Part shown: positions 17,079 to 25,091 of the stretch, piece after piece | Numbering within the stretch: position 1 is the stretch's first letter | Layout of the letters: every line of letters begins with the position of its first letter | From: an uncultured Clostridium sp. | GTDB lineage: Bacteria > Bacillota > Clostridia > Clostridiales > Clostridiaceae | Direction: 5' to 3' | NCBI GenBank assembly: GCA_934746015.1 | Contig: CAKVEW010000039.1 | Location: forward strand, 1 to 28,047 | Length of the DNA stretch: 28,047 nt | Translations under genes and position numbers: made by a program | Notes under the pieces: generated by a model | Databases searched by the model: none | Told to the model about the DNA's origin: nothing | The model's input: the letters and a program-made list of their open reading frames with translations, nothing else

Positions 17079-17969
17079 GTGGAAAATAGAAATCTTAAAG
17101 TATCACCAGCACCTTATGTAAAAAAAGGTCTAGAGATTAATAAGATAATGATTGATTTTATTATAGCATTGATTCCAGCTATATTTGCAGGAATTTATTT
17201 TTATAAGGTAGATGCTGTTAAAATACTAGTTACTACAATTTTGACTAGTATTATTGCAGAAGGACTTTGGAATAAATATGTTAAAAAGACATCTTTTTTA
17301 ACAGACTTAAGTCCAATTGTATTAGGTATAATATTAGGATTAATAATGCCTACTTATGTTCCTTTATGGATACCTATTATAGGAGCTACTTTTGCAACTA
17401 TAGTTGTAAAACAATTCTTTGGTGGATATGGACAAAATTTTATGAATCCAGCAGCAGCTACTAAAGCGTTCTTAATTGCTTCATGGGCAGGAGTAATGGC
17501 AAAGCCAACAGTAGATGCAACCTCTTCAGCATCAGAGACTGTAGAGGTAGTAGTTCCATTAATAGATAAAATTATAGGCCAAGCTTCAGGAAGTATAGGT
17601 GAAGTATCTATTTTAGCTTTATGCTTAGGAGGACTTTATTTAGCTATTAGAGGAAGAATTAGCTTAAGAGGTCCAATTACATTTATTTTATCAGCAATGG
17701 TTATGTACGGTATTTTTGATAAAGAATTATTATTACCAGGTGCATTTTTCCTAGCGGCAATATTTATGACTACTGACTATGGAACAACTCCAATGACTAG
17801 AATAGGACAATACATATTTGGAATAATTGCAGGTATCTGTGCTTCAATTATTGCAGTAAAGGGATTTAATCCAGAAGGACCATATTATGCTATTATAATT
17901 ATGAATTTATGTACTCCTTTAATTGAATATTTAACTACAAAAAAAATTAAGGTTAAGAAGGAGGCTTAA
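17079..17969 (+). CDS. rnfD: Rnf complex subunit RnfD
   Basis: A 296-residue integral membrane subunit with about nine helices, beginning VSPAPYVKKG. The conserved QNFMNPAAA segment and the late TTDYGTTPMTRIGQ segment identify the NqrB/RnfD family. The covalent FMN motif (S/T-G-A-T in an expected D-x-x-G-A-T-P-L setting) appears as DATSSASETV, residues 146-155, with Ser152 in place of the flavinylated Thr. FMN attachment is therefore doubtful. GTG 17079 is chosen: AGGAG (17066-17070) lies 8 bases upstream, and the earlier GTG 17070 overlaps it. It lies in the rnfCDGEAB operon, 26 bases after rnfC. Confidence 0.92.
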   Translation: MENRNLKVSPAPYVKKGLEINKIMIDFIIALIPAIFAGIYFYKVDAVKILVTTILTSIIAEGLWNKYVKKTSFLTDLSPIVLGIILGLIMPTYVPLWIPIIGATFATIVVKQFFGGYGQNFMNPAAATKAFLIASWAGVMAKPTVDATSSASETVEVVVPLIDKIIGQASGSIGEVSILALCLGGLYLAIRGRISLRGPITFILSAMVMYGIFDKELLLPGAFFLAAIFMTTDYGTTPMTRIGQYIFGIIAGICASIIAVKGFNPEGPYYAIIIMNLCTPLIEYLTTKKIKVKKEA

Positions 17970-17973
17970 TAAC

Positions 17974-18588
17974 ATGAAAAGAAATTTTAAGCTAGGAGGA
18001 ATCCTTCTAATAATAACAATGATTTCAGGATTATTACTTGGATTTGCTAATGACTTAACTAAAGAAGCAATTTTAGAAAACTCTAAAATAAGTAAAGAAG
18101 ATTTAAATTATATAATGCCATCAGCAGAAAAAATTCAAGATACTACTATTGAAATAGATGATGAAAGTGGAATAAAAGAAATATATGAAGCAGTTAATGG
18201 AAATGATGTTATAGGTTATGTTATGAAAGTAACTAGCAAGGGTTTCCATGGAGCAGTTGATTTTGTTGTTGGTATTTCCAAAGAAGATAAAGTTACAGGT
18301 ATGAAAGTATTATCACATAGTGAAACACCAGGATTAGGTGCGAAAATATCTGAGGATAAATTTACTGAAAGATTTAAAGATAAACCTGCAACTGGATATT
18401 TAGAAGTAGTAAAAGTTACTCCTAATAAAGATACTGAAGTAGAAGCTTTATCAGGGGCTACAACTTCAAGTAAAGCATCTGTAAATGCTGTTAATGAAGC
18501 TATCACTTTCTATTTAGAAAAGATAAAAGGTGAAACAGTAGAGGCAAAGGAAGATACTGATGCAGATACAGGAGCTAGTTCAAATTAA
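17974..18588 (+). CDS. rnfG: Rnf complex subunit RnfG (flavoprotein)
   Basis: A 204-residue protein with one N-terminal membrane helix (LGGILLIITMISGLLLGFA) and an extracytoplasmic FMN-binding domain. The flavinylation motif ALSGATTSS is intact, with T163 as predicted phosphoester-FMN attachment site; an ApbE-type transferase encoded elsewhere is needed. G-LGAKISE and HSETPGLG are family signatures. The tail after residue 185 is acidic and low complexity. AAGGAGG precedes ATG 17974, which is four bases after rnfD. Confidence 0.94.
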   Translation: MKRNFKLGGILLIITMISGLLLGFANDLTKEAILENSKISKEDLNYIMPSAEKIQDTTIEIDDESGIKEIYEAVNGNDVIGYVMKVTSKGFHGAVDFVVGISKEDKVTGMKVLSHSETPGLGAKISEDKFTERFKDKPATGYLEVVKVTPNKDTEVEALSGATTSSKASVNAVNEAITFYLEKIKGETVEAKEDTDADTGASSN

Positions 18589-18609
18589 TATTAAATTAGG
18601 AGGAAGGCA

Positions 18610-19323
18610 ATGAATAAATTAATTGAAAGATTAAAAAATGGAATAATTACTGAAAATCCAATTTTTGTACAAGTTTTAGCTATGTGTCCAACTTTAGCTG
18701 TTACAACAAGTGCAGAAAATGCTTTAGGAATGGGATTAGCATCAACTGTAGTTTTAATATTTTCTAATATGATAATTTCAGCAATAAGAAAATTAGTTCC
18801 TGACGAAATAAGAATACCTGCGTATATAGTAGTTATAGCGTCTTTCGTTACTATAATTGATATGTTGATGCAAGGATATTTGCCAAGTCTTTATTCTTCA
18901 CTTGGAATATTTATTCCTTTAATTGTTGTTAACTGTATAATATTAGGAAGAGCAGAAGCTTACGCTTCAAAAAATCCAATTGTGCCATCTATATTTGATG
19001 CAATTGGAATGGGATTAGGATTTACTATAGCATTATTTTTAATAGGAACATTTAGAGAAATATTAGGTGCTGGACAATTTTTAGGAATTCAAGTTATTCC
19101 TGAAAGTATAAAACCTGCTTCAATCATGATATTAGCACCAGGTGCCTTCTTTACTTTAGGTGGACTTATGGTAGTTTTAAATGCTTATAATATGAAAAAA
19201 GCAGCTAGAACAGGTGAAGAAGTGAAGCCTTTAGAACATAATTGCGGAAGCTGCTCTGGATGTGGAACTGGATCTTGTGGGACTACATCAGGAATAGAAA
19301 TAAAAGAAACTAATAAAAACTAA
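18610..19323 (+). CDS. rnfE: Rnf complex subunit RnfE
   Basis: A 237-residue integral membrane subunit with six predicted helices. It pairs with RnfA in an inverted-topology core that holds a membrane [2Fe-2S] cluster; the expected cysteines are in LAMCPTLAVT and VVNCIILGRAEAY. RnfE proteins are usually about 200-215 residues; here an extra C-terminal tail contains HNCGSCSGCGTGSCG with cysteines 212, 215, 218 and 223. This could bind metal or an Fe-S cluster, though tails of this kind may occur in relatives. AGGAGG precedes ATG 18610. Confidence 0.93.
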   Translation: MNKLIERLKNGIITENPIFVQVLAMCPTLAVTTSAENALGMGLASTVVLIFSNMIISAIRKLVPDEIRIPAYIVVIASFVTIIDMLMQGYLPSLYSSLGIFIPLIVVNCIILGRAEAYASKNPIVPSIFDAIGMGLGFTIALFLIGTFREILGAGQFLGIQVIPESIKPASIMILAPGAFFTLGGLMVVLNAYNMKKAARTGEEVKPLEHNCGSCSGCGTGSCGTTSGIEIKETNKN

Positions 19324-19337
19324 GAGGGGTGGAACTT

Positions 19338-19916
19338 ATGGAATTATTTATGATTTTTATAGCATCAATGCTTGTAAATAACTTTGTATTATCAAAATTC
19401 CTAGGAATTTGTTCATTCCTTGGAGTTTCTAAGAAAAAAGATGCAGCTATAGGTATGGGGTTAGCTGTTACCTTTGTTATGACCTTAGCTTCAATTATGT
19501 CATGGCTTGTTTATACTCAAATATTAGTTAGATTTGAACTTGAATATTTAAAAACTATAGCAAATGTATTAGTTATTGCAGCTTTAGTTCAATTTGTAGA
19601 AATGGCTATTAAAAAATTATCACCAGCCCTTCATAAGGCTTTAGGAATATATTTACCACTTATTACTACAAACTGTGCTGTTTTAGGTATGGCAACATTA
19701 AATATCCAAGAAAGCTATAACTTTATAGAATCTGTAGTAAATGGATTAGGTGCTGCATCAGGATATATGTTATCAATAGTTTTACTATCATTCATTAGAG
19801 AAAGAATAGATAATAATGAAAATATACCTGTCGTTCTAAGAGGATTACCAATTACATTATTTACAGCAGCTTTAATGTCAATTGCCTTTTTAGGATTCCA
19901 AGGATTAATTCACTAG
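19338..19916 (+). CDS. rnfA: Rnf complex subunit RnfA
   Basis: A 192-residue integral membrane subunit with six helices, the partner of RnfE in the ion-translocating core. The paired cysteine motifs are in FLGICSFLGVS and TTNCAVLGMA. Length is normal. ATG 19338 is preceded by AGAGGGG at the right distance; the in-frame GTG at 19329 overlaps that site and is rejected as the start. Confidence 0.95.
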   Translation: MELFMIFIASMLVNNFVLSKFLGICSFLGVSKKKDAAIGMGLAVTFVMTLASIMSWLVYTQILVRFELEYLKTIANVLVIAALVQFVEMAIKKLSPALHKALGIYLPLITTNCAVLGMATLNIQESYNFIESVVNGLGAASGYMLSIVLLSFIRERIDNNENIPVVLRGLPITLFTAALMSIAFLGFQGLIH

Positions 19917-19928
19917 GGGAGGTTTAGT

Positions 19929-20726
19929 ATGAATACTTTATATGCAACTTTAAGCTTAGGAATTTTAGGTTTAGTTTTTGGAATACTTTTAGGCTTTGCA
20001 TCAAAAGCTTTTGAAGTAAAGGTAGATCCTAAAATACCTAAGTTAAGAGAGTGTCTTCCAGGTGCAAATTGTGGGGGATGTGGATTTGCTGGTTGTGATG
20101 CCTATGCAGAGGCTGTAGTAATGGAAGGTGCAAAACCTAACTTATGTTCAGTAGGGGGATCGAAAACTGCAGAAGATATTGGAGAAGTATTAGGAATTAA
20201 AGTAGATGTTTCTGAAAAGATGACTGCTTTTGTTAAATGCAACGGAAATTGTGATTCAGCTAAAATTAATTATGATTTAGAAGGTGTTTCTGATTGCCTT
20301 ACAGCTTCTCTTATGGTAAATGGTGGTTCAAAATCCTGTACATATGGATGTTTAGGACTAGGAAGCTGTGTTAATGTTTGTGAATTTGGTGCTTTAGAAA
20401 TAGTTAATGGTATTGCTAAAGTGAATATGGATAAATGTACAAATTGTGGAGCCTGTATAAATATTTGTCCAAAGGGACTTATTGAATCAGTACCTGTTTC
20501 TAAAAAGGTAAGAGTAGAGTGTAATAATACAGAAATAGGAAGACATGTTAAAGATAATTGTACAGCTGCATGCATAGGTTGTAAATTATGTGAGAGAAAT
20601 TGTCCGAAGGATGCAGTTCATGTAGTAAATAATTTAGCAAAAGTAGATTATGATAAATGTGTAAATTGTCAACTTTGTACTAAAAAGTGTCCAACAGGAG
20701 CAATAAAAAATATATTTTTAGCATAA
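19929..20726 (+). CDS. rnfB: Rnf complex subunit RnfB (ferredoxin-accepting)
   Basis: A 265-residue subunit with one N-terminal membrane helix (LGILGLVFGILLGFASKAF). Next comes the cluster motif PGANCGGCGFAGCDAYAEA, then further cysteine groups. These include two ferredoxin-like motifs starting CTNCGACINICP and CIGCKLCERNCP and a last CVNCQLCTKKCP. It receives electrons from reduced ferredoxin. GGGGAGG precedes its ATG. It closes the operon at a perfect palindromic terminator. Confidence 0.95.
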   Translation: MNTLYATLSLGILGLVFGILLGFASKAFEVKVDPKIPKLRECLPGANCGGCGFAGCDAYAEAVVMEGAKPNLCSVGGSKTAEDIGEVLGIKVDVSEKMTAFVKCNGNCDSAKINYDLEGVSDCLTASLMVNGGSKSCTYGCLGLGSCVNVCEFGALEIVNGIAKVNMDKCTNCGACINICPKGLIESVPVSKKVRVECNNTEIGRHVKDNCTAACIGCKLCERNCPKDAVHVVNNLAKVDYDKCVNCQLCTKKCPTGAIKNIFLA

Positions 20727-20729
20727 GTA

Positions 20730-20755
20730 AAAGGAGCTGCTTAAGCAGCTCCTTT
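20730..20755. terminator. Bidirectional terminator between rnfB and the FAD gene
   Basis: A perfect 26-bp palindrome with arms 20730-20742 and 20743-20755 (core GGAGCTGC / GCAGCTCC), with A on one side and T on the other. It serves both converging units. Confidence 0.85.
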
Positions 20756-20759
20756 CAGT

Positions 20760-22028
20760 TTAACTATTAAATATTCCTAATAATGATAAGGAACGAACTC
20801 TATCTTTTATCAGATTTCTATCTGTTGTGTATAGATTTAATTCTTTCATCCTTTCAAAGTATTCTCCACCTGAAAAGGTATGTCTAAGACTTTTTCCATT
20901 TTCCATATCTAAGGATTCATTTGCAAAGGCAATAATATCTCCTATTGCAAGTTCCCTTGGAAGTTCCATAAGAGGTTTATTTAGAAGGTATCTTACGGAA
21001 TTATACCCTGCTAATGCACCTGTAGCCATAGCTTCAGTATGGCCTACAAAGAAACCAGATTTTTCGCCAGCACAAAACATATTAGCTAAGCCTTTAATTT
21101 TCATATTATTATCTCTAGGGCTTGATGCTAAATATCTAATAGAATTAGATATTCCACCAGATAAAGGATCAATATATTTAGCATTTTCAAGACCTGGAAT
21201 CTTACGAAGTTTTTCTATAGGATAATAAGAAGTCATAAGTTTTATATGACCAGTATCTAATAAAATTACATTTTCAGCAAATTCTTTTAGAGCATATTGT
21301 TGGCATACTTTTTGACTTAATTTATCTAAATTAATATCTTCAGGAGGTATAGGAATACTTGCTACACCTTTAGTTGCAACTTCTTCTAATAATTCCTTAG
21401 ATAATGATTCACGAGGTAATTCACATGAACCACTCATTGCTCCAGGCATACCATTATTTCTTTTTCCTATAATATCACTTATTCCAGCTTTTGCACTTAA
21501 ACTTTCTCTGCCACCAAAAGTAGGACATCTTAATATACACATTGAGCATCCATTACCATATCTATTACAATTTGTCATAGGACCTGTTGAACCTGTAGTT
21601 TCTATAAATACATCTCCTTCAATATAATTTCCATTAGCTAATTTTATCTTAGTAATTGAATTATTTTCTAAAGATACATTTATAGCTCTACTATTAAAGT
21701 GAATATTAATATTAAGGGAGAGTAGATAGTTTCTAATTTTGGGTTCAGCCATACCTATATCTGTTAGGCTTGCGTGATTATGTCCAGTGAAATTAACATT
21801 TTTATGGAGTGATAGGCTATCCATAATATCAATTATTTCATTAGCACCTAAATAGGATAATTCCTCTGCAGCAGTAAATCTTCCGTTATTTCGCATGATT
21901 CCACCGACATTTCCAACACCCAGTAACATATCTGTTCTCTCTATAATATGAACTTCTGCTTTCATTTTTCTTGCTTGTATTGCAGCTTGACATCCAGCAA
22001 AGCCACCACCAATTACAATAACTTTCAT
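20760..22028 (-). CDS. FAD-dependent oxidoreductase, MnmG/TrmFO-like fold
   Basis: A 422-residue protein starting with the dinucleotide motif VIVIGGGFAGCQAA (residues 3-16) and a second FAD contact near the C-terminus (CAGEKSGFFVGHTEAMATG). The latter resembles the MnmG/TrmFO tRNA-modifying families, but the length matches TrmFO and the middle differs. A cluster of four cysteines, C154, C161, C164 and C168 (NCNRYGNGCSMCILRC), follows the FAD domain and could hold an Fe-S cluster. The substrate is unknown. GAGGTATTAAGA precedes its ATG. It converges on rnfB; any electron link with Rnf is unproven. Confidence 0.8.
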   Translation of the reverse strand: MKVIVIGGGFAGCQAAIQARKMKAEVHIIERTDMLLGVGNVGGIMRNNGRFTAAEELSYLGANEIIDIMDSLSLHKNVNFTGHNHASLTDIGMAEPKIRNYLLSLNINIHFNSRAINVSLENNSITKIKLANGNYIEGDVFIETTGSTGPMTNCNRYGNGCSMCILRCPTFGGRESLSAKAGISDIIGKRNNGMPGAMSGSCELPRESLSKELLEEVATKGVASIPIPPEDINLDKLSQKVCQQYALKEFAENVILLDTGHIKLMTSYYPIEKLRKIPGLENAKYIDPLSGGISNSIRYLASSPRDNNMKIKGLANMFCAGEKSGFFVGHTEAMATGALAGYNSVRYLLNKPLMELPRELAIGDIIAFANESLDMENGKSLRHTFSGGEYFERMKELNLYTTDRNLIKDRVRSLSLLGIFNS

Positions 22029-22112
22029 TCTTAATACCTCAAATATTAGTATTTATAATAAAATATTCTAATACTTAAGATTTGCTACCATTATAGATTG
22101 GTATTATAATCA

Positions 22113-22433
22113 CTAATTTATAATAGGTATTATGTTGTATACTGGTTCTTCATAAGGGTGAATAGCTTTTATTACGTTGATTACTTCTATAGCTAAATCT
22201 TTATGACATCTAAATTCCATTTTTGCTTCTTTTTCAATGCTTAATTCATTTTCATTACCTAAGTATGGGTTAGAATTTTTTAAAGGTCTGAAATAACCAT
22301 TTACTTCAGTTATTGAAATGCAGTTGTCATATTTGCCAATATTTAAGGCTCCTGTATTATTAATTGCCGCTCTTAATTTATCAACATGACTTAATGGAAG
22401 ATATATTTCAAATTTGACTTTAGTATAATTCAT
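22113..22433 (-). CDS. NIF3/YqfO-like small domain protein (106 aa)
   Basis: A stand-alone version of the CutA/PII-like domain found inserted in NIF3-family YqfO proteins. The C-terminal IHPYEEPVYNIIPI is the clear signature. The start MNYTKVKFEIYLPLSHVDKL gives the first beta strand. AGGAGG lies 6 bases before the ATG. It is 84 bases upstream of the FAD oxidoreductase on the same strand, so cotranscription is possible. No catalytic residues are evident and its function is not known to me. Confidence 0.75.
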   Translation of the reverse strand: MNYTKVKFEIYLPLSHVDKLRAAINNTGALNIGKYDNCISITEVNGYFRPLKNSNPYLGNENELSIEKEAKMEFRCHKDLAIEVINVIKAIHPYEEPVYNIIPIIN

Positions 22434-22464
22434 AGAATTACCTCCTATTAATAACTATAATTTA

Positions 22465-22493
22465 ATATTAGACTATTGGTATAAAATAGTAAA
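22465..22493 (-). promoter_or_regulatory. Promoter for the NIF3-like gene
   Basis: On the minus strand, TTTACT (22488-22493), 17 bp, TAATAT (22465-22470). The rest of the 282-bp divergent gap up to 22715 is AT-rich, with a short hairpin near 22625-22640 and no assignable element. Confidence 0.5.
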
Positions 22494-22715
22494 CGAAATA
22501 AATGTCTAAAGAAAATAAAAATTAAATTTTAAAAAGTAATAAAATTCCTTATAAAAAACTAATAACTTATTATAAAAGATAAAATAAATGAAAAATAATA
22601 TCATAAAAATAAGTAAATTACTTCAAAACTGCGAAAGTTTCACCTTAATATATCTTTTGAGGCTATTAAGCATAATATATTATTGAGAGAAATAAATTTG
22701 ATTTGAGGGATGAAA

Positions 22716-23120
22716 ATGGGAGTGTTATTTTCAATTATTGGTATTACATTAAGTTTTATTGCTGGTATTACATTACTTAAAAGAACAATATTAAGTAGGG
22801 AGTTTGTTGTAAAAAAAGCTAAGGTTATAGGATTTGAAGCATATACCTATTCAACACCTGGAATTGAGTATAATACAATACACAATGCGAAAATATATCC
22901 AATTATAGAAGTGAGAGATGAAAATAAGATTATCAAGATTGCAATTTCTACATTTGGAAACAAATGTAGTTTAGAAAGTGGAGATGAAATAGAAGTTATA
23001 TATCCTAAAGGAAAGCTAGAAAAAGTAAAAATATATAGTAGAGATGATATATATAATTTTTATTATTTAGCTTTAATAATGGGAGTATTAATAACAATAT
23101 TATCAATTGGAATGATTTAA
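22716..23120 (+). CDS. DUF3592-type membrane protein (134 aa)
   Basis: Two membrane helices (N-terminal LFSIIGITLSFIAGITLL and C-terminal YYLALIMGVLITILSIGMI) flank a small soluble beta domain with YPIIEVRDENK and LESGDEIEVIYPKGK, the DUF3592 arrangement. The function of this family is not established. ATG 22716 is chosen because GAGGG is 6 bases upstream; the ATG at 22710 abuts that site. It is a single-gene unit with its own terminator. Confidence 0.7.
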   Translation: MGVLFSIIGITLSFIAGITLLKRTILSREFVVKKAKVIGFEAYTYSTPGIEYNTIHNAKIYPIIEVRDENKIIKIAISTFGNKCSLESGDEIEVIYPKGKLEKVKIYSRDDIYNFYYLALIMGVLITILSIGMI

Positions 23121-23164
23121 GTTATACTAAAGTTTTTAATTTTAATATTTATATTTTAGCTATG

Positions 23165-23190
23165 GGAGCTGTTTTTAACAGCTCTTTTAA
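23165..23190 (+). terminator. Terminator after the DUF3592 gene
   Basis: GAGCTGTT (23166-23173) pairs with AACAGCTC (23177-23184), followed by four T and AATTTTT. Confidence 0.85.
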
Positions 23191-23255
23191 TTTTTAGTCA
23201 ATTTATTTAGGGTTAATTCATATTGTAAAAATTAGATAATGAATAAGGAGATAAT

Positions 23256-23954
23256 ATGGAGCTTACTATAAAGGATATAATAATAAGAATACTAATGGCA
23301 TTAATAATAGGAGGACTTATAGGTTATGAAAGAGAACTAAAAAATAGAGCTGCCGGATTTAGAACACATATTTTAGTGTGTTTAGGAGCTACTATAGTTT
23401 CCTTGCTTCAAATAGAAATAGGGAATCAAGCTATAGCTATTATAGCATCAAATGAAAAGTTATATGAGGTTATAAAAGTAGATTATGGTAGACTTGGAGC
23501 TCAAGTAATTACTGGAGTTGGATTTATTGGGGCAGGAGCAATAATTCATAATAGAGGGAATATAAAAGGATTAACTACTGCAGCAACTTTATGGGTTGTA
23601 GCATGTCTAGGTTTAGCAATAGGTATGGGAGGATATTATATAAGTATTTTTTCTACTATTATAATTTTTATAACCTTAGTATTCTTAAAAAGAATAGAAG
23701 ATAAATTTATTTTTAAGAATAAACTAGAAAAATTTGAAGTGGAGTATTTTAAAAGAGAAGAAATAGAAAGTGAAATAGAACAATTTTTAGAAAGGAAGAA
23801 AATAAAAATTAATAAAATAGAGTATAATTTTAATGAAAATGAAGTTCACGCATTATATACAATAATAAAACCAAAAAAAATTAAAATTGAGATATTATTA
23901 GGTGAATTAAAAGAAAAAGTGAAAATAACTAAAGCAGAGAAAATAAGCAATTAA
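23256..23954 (+). CDS. MgtC/SapB-family membrane protein
   Basis: A 232-residue protein. The N-terminal membrane domain (about residues 8-140) has the family signatures GGLIGYERELKNRAAGFRTH, VGFIGAGAI and TTAATLWVVACLGLAIGMG. The C-terminal 90 residues form a soluble, charged ACT-like tail. MgtC proteins are linked to magnesium limitation and to control of the F-type ATPase in other bacteria; the role in clostridia is unclear. AAGGAG precedes ATG 23256. Confidence 0.88.
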   Translation: MELTIKDIIIRILMALIIGGLIGYERELKNRAAGFRTHILVCLGATIVSLLQIEIGNQAIAIIASNEKLYEVIKVDYGRLGAQVITGVGFIGAGAIIHNRGNIKGLTTAATLWVVACLGLAIGMGGYYISIFSTIIIFITLVFLKRIEDKFIFKNKLEKFEVEYFKREEIESEIEQFLERKKIKINKIEYNFNENEVHALYTIIKPKKIKIEILLGELKEKVKITKAEKISN

Positions 23955-23965
23955 TATAAAGAAAG

Positions 23966-23995
23966 TTTGATTGTCAAAATAATTAATAATAGAAT
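23966..23995 (+). promoter_or_regulatory. MarR-gene promoter with FabT-like box
   Basis: TTTGATTGTCAAA (23966-23978) is a palindrome matching the known FabT operator type (TTTGATTATCAAA). It overlaps a promoter, TTGATT (23967-23972), 17 bp, TAGAAT (23990-23995). This predicts autorepression of the MarR gene. Confidence 0.65.
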
Positions 23996-24075
23996 GACAT
24001 ATTTCATTGAATTTTAGTGAACTTTAGATTATTATTTAATTAAGGAACAATTGAAGAAGGATGGGATAATTCATT

Positions 24076-24528
24076 ATGAAAAAAGACGTAAGTGTAGTTA
24101 ATGAACTTTTGGTAAAAATATTTAATGAAATACTTCAAATTGAAGAAAAAACATTAAAAAGTGGGCATTTTTCAGATCTATCTGTAAGGGAAATGCATAC
24201 TATTGAAGCTATTGGAAGAAAAGAAAAAAGAATGATGAGTGAAGTTGCACAAGATTTAGGTATAACAGTTGGAACATTAACTACATCTATTAATAGGCTT
24301 ATAAAAAAGGAATATGTTGAAAGAAGTAGGATAGAAGAGGATAGGAGAGTAGTTCTTGTAGAGCTAACAATGAAAGGAAAGGTAGCACATAGGTTGCATG
24401 AAAGATTTCATAATGAAATGGTTACAACTATGATGGATAACCTTTCTGAAGGTGAAAAAGAAGTTTTGATAGGGGCATTAGGGAAATTAAATGATTATTT
24501 TAAAGAAAAGTGTGAGTCTATAAAATAG
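24076..24528 (+). CDS. MarR-family regulator, FabT-like
   Basis: A 150-residue dimeric winged-helix repressor. The recognition region reads MMSEVAQDLGITVGTLTTSINRLIKKEYVER (shown in part: VAQDLGITVGTLTTSI), with the wing at EEDRRVVLVELT. The opening and DLSVREMHTIEAIG resemble FabT, the fatty acid synthesis repressor of Firmicutes. A FabT-type palindrome lies over its own promoter, which supports the assignment. No fab genes are in the window, so its targets would be elsewhere. The ribosome site (GGATGGG) is imperfect and about 10 bases from the ATG. It is 28 bases before the HutP gene. Confidence 0.82.
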   Translation: MKKDVSVVNELLVKIFNEILQIEEKTLKSGHFSDLSVREMHTIEAIGRKEKRMMSEVAQDLGITVGTLTTSINRLIKKEYVERSRIEEDRRVVLVELTMKGKVAHRLHERFHNEMVTTMMDNLSEGEKEVLIGALGKLNDYFKEKCESIK

Positions 24529-24556
24529 TAAATATAATTAGACGCAGGAGGATATT

Positions 24557-24970
24557 ATGGCTAATACAAGCTTGGAAGTTGCAAAATATGCAACAAGAAT
24601 GGCTATTTCATCTAGAGAGGAAGAAGAGGAACTAAAAATTGAACTTAAGAGAAAAGGCATATTAGTTACAGCAGTAAATATAGGTGGAAATATTAATGAT
24701 TCAACTTCCAAAATATTAGAAAGAGCTTTAGTTGCATCTAAAAGAAATGGTCTTATTAGAGAAGAACATTTACATGAAGGTGGTGTTATAGGAGCAACCA
24801 GAGATGCTTTAATGCAGGTATGGAATAGAGCTAGTGGTCAAAATGTTGGAGGTAAAATAGGGATTGCAAAACATGGAGAACATTTAAGTGTATGTATATT
24901 TTTAAGTGTTGGACTTTTGCATCTAGATGAAGTTGTCATAGGAATAGGGCATAGAGCTATACCTAATTAG
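24557..24970 (+). CDS. hutP-like: HutP-family RNA-binding antiterminator, orphan
   Basis: A 137-residue protein of the HutP family. In Bacillus subtilis HutP is a hexamer that, with L-histidine and Mg2+, binds spaced UAG/NAG triplets in the hut leader RNA and prevents termination. Here the ligand-type histidines are present in EEHLHEGG and near the end in IGIGHRAIPN. No histidine utilisation genes are present. It follows the MarR gene by 28 bases (AGGAGG, 5 bases before ATG) and is followed by a terminator. The next transcript begins with a leader carrying four UAG and one AAG at an 8-nt period, a plausible RNA target. Confidence 0.88.
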   Translation: MANTSLEVAKYATRMAISSREEEEELKIELKRKGILVTAVNIGGNINDSTSKILERALVASKRNGLIREEHLHEGGVIGATRDALMQVWNRASGQNVGGKIGIAKHGEHLSVCIFLSVGLLHLDEVVIGIGHRAIPN

Positions 24971-24998
24971 AATTGAAATAAAATAGTATAATATTTGA

Positions 24999-25021
24999 AG
25001 GCACTATGGTGTCTTTTTTTA
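24999..25021 (+). terminator. Terminator of the MarR-HutP unit
   Basis: A 6-bp stem with one G-U pair (24999-25004 with 25009-25014, loop TATG) is followed by at least six T. Confidence 0.75.
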
Positions 25022-25042
25022 TTTAAAAAATAACTTTATATA

Positions 25043-25071
25043 TTTACAAAAAAAACTAATTGTGATATTAT
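25043..25071 (+). promoter_or_regulatory. Promoter of the ABC transporter operon
   Basis: TTTACA (25043-25048), 17 bp, TATTAT (25066-25071) with an extended TGA directly before the -10. The start would be near 25078, leaving a leader of about 145 bases. Confidence 0.65.
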
Positions 25072-25091
25072 ATGATAAATATAAAAGTGGT

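Noticed and set aside
22620..22660. Short hairpin AAACT/AGTTT in the divergent gap before the DUF3592 gene
   Set aside because: Too short and without riboswitch motifs or a T-tract to assign.
4349..23190. Repeated GGAGCTG...CAGCTC hairpins at 4349, 20730 and 23165
   Set aside because: Each has terminator features and distinct loops; similar stems are expected of terminators and do not indicate a dispersed element.
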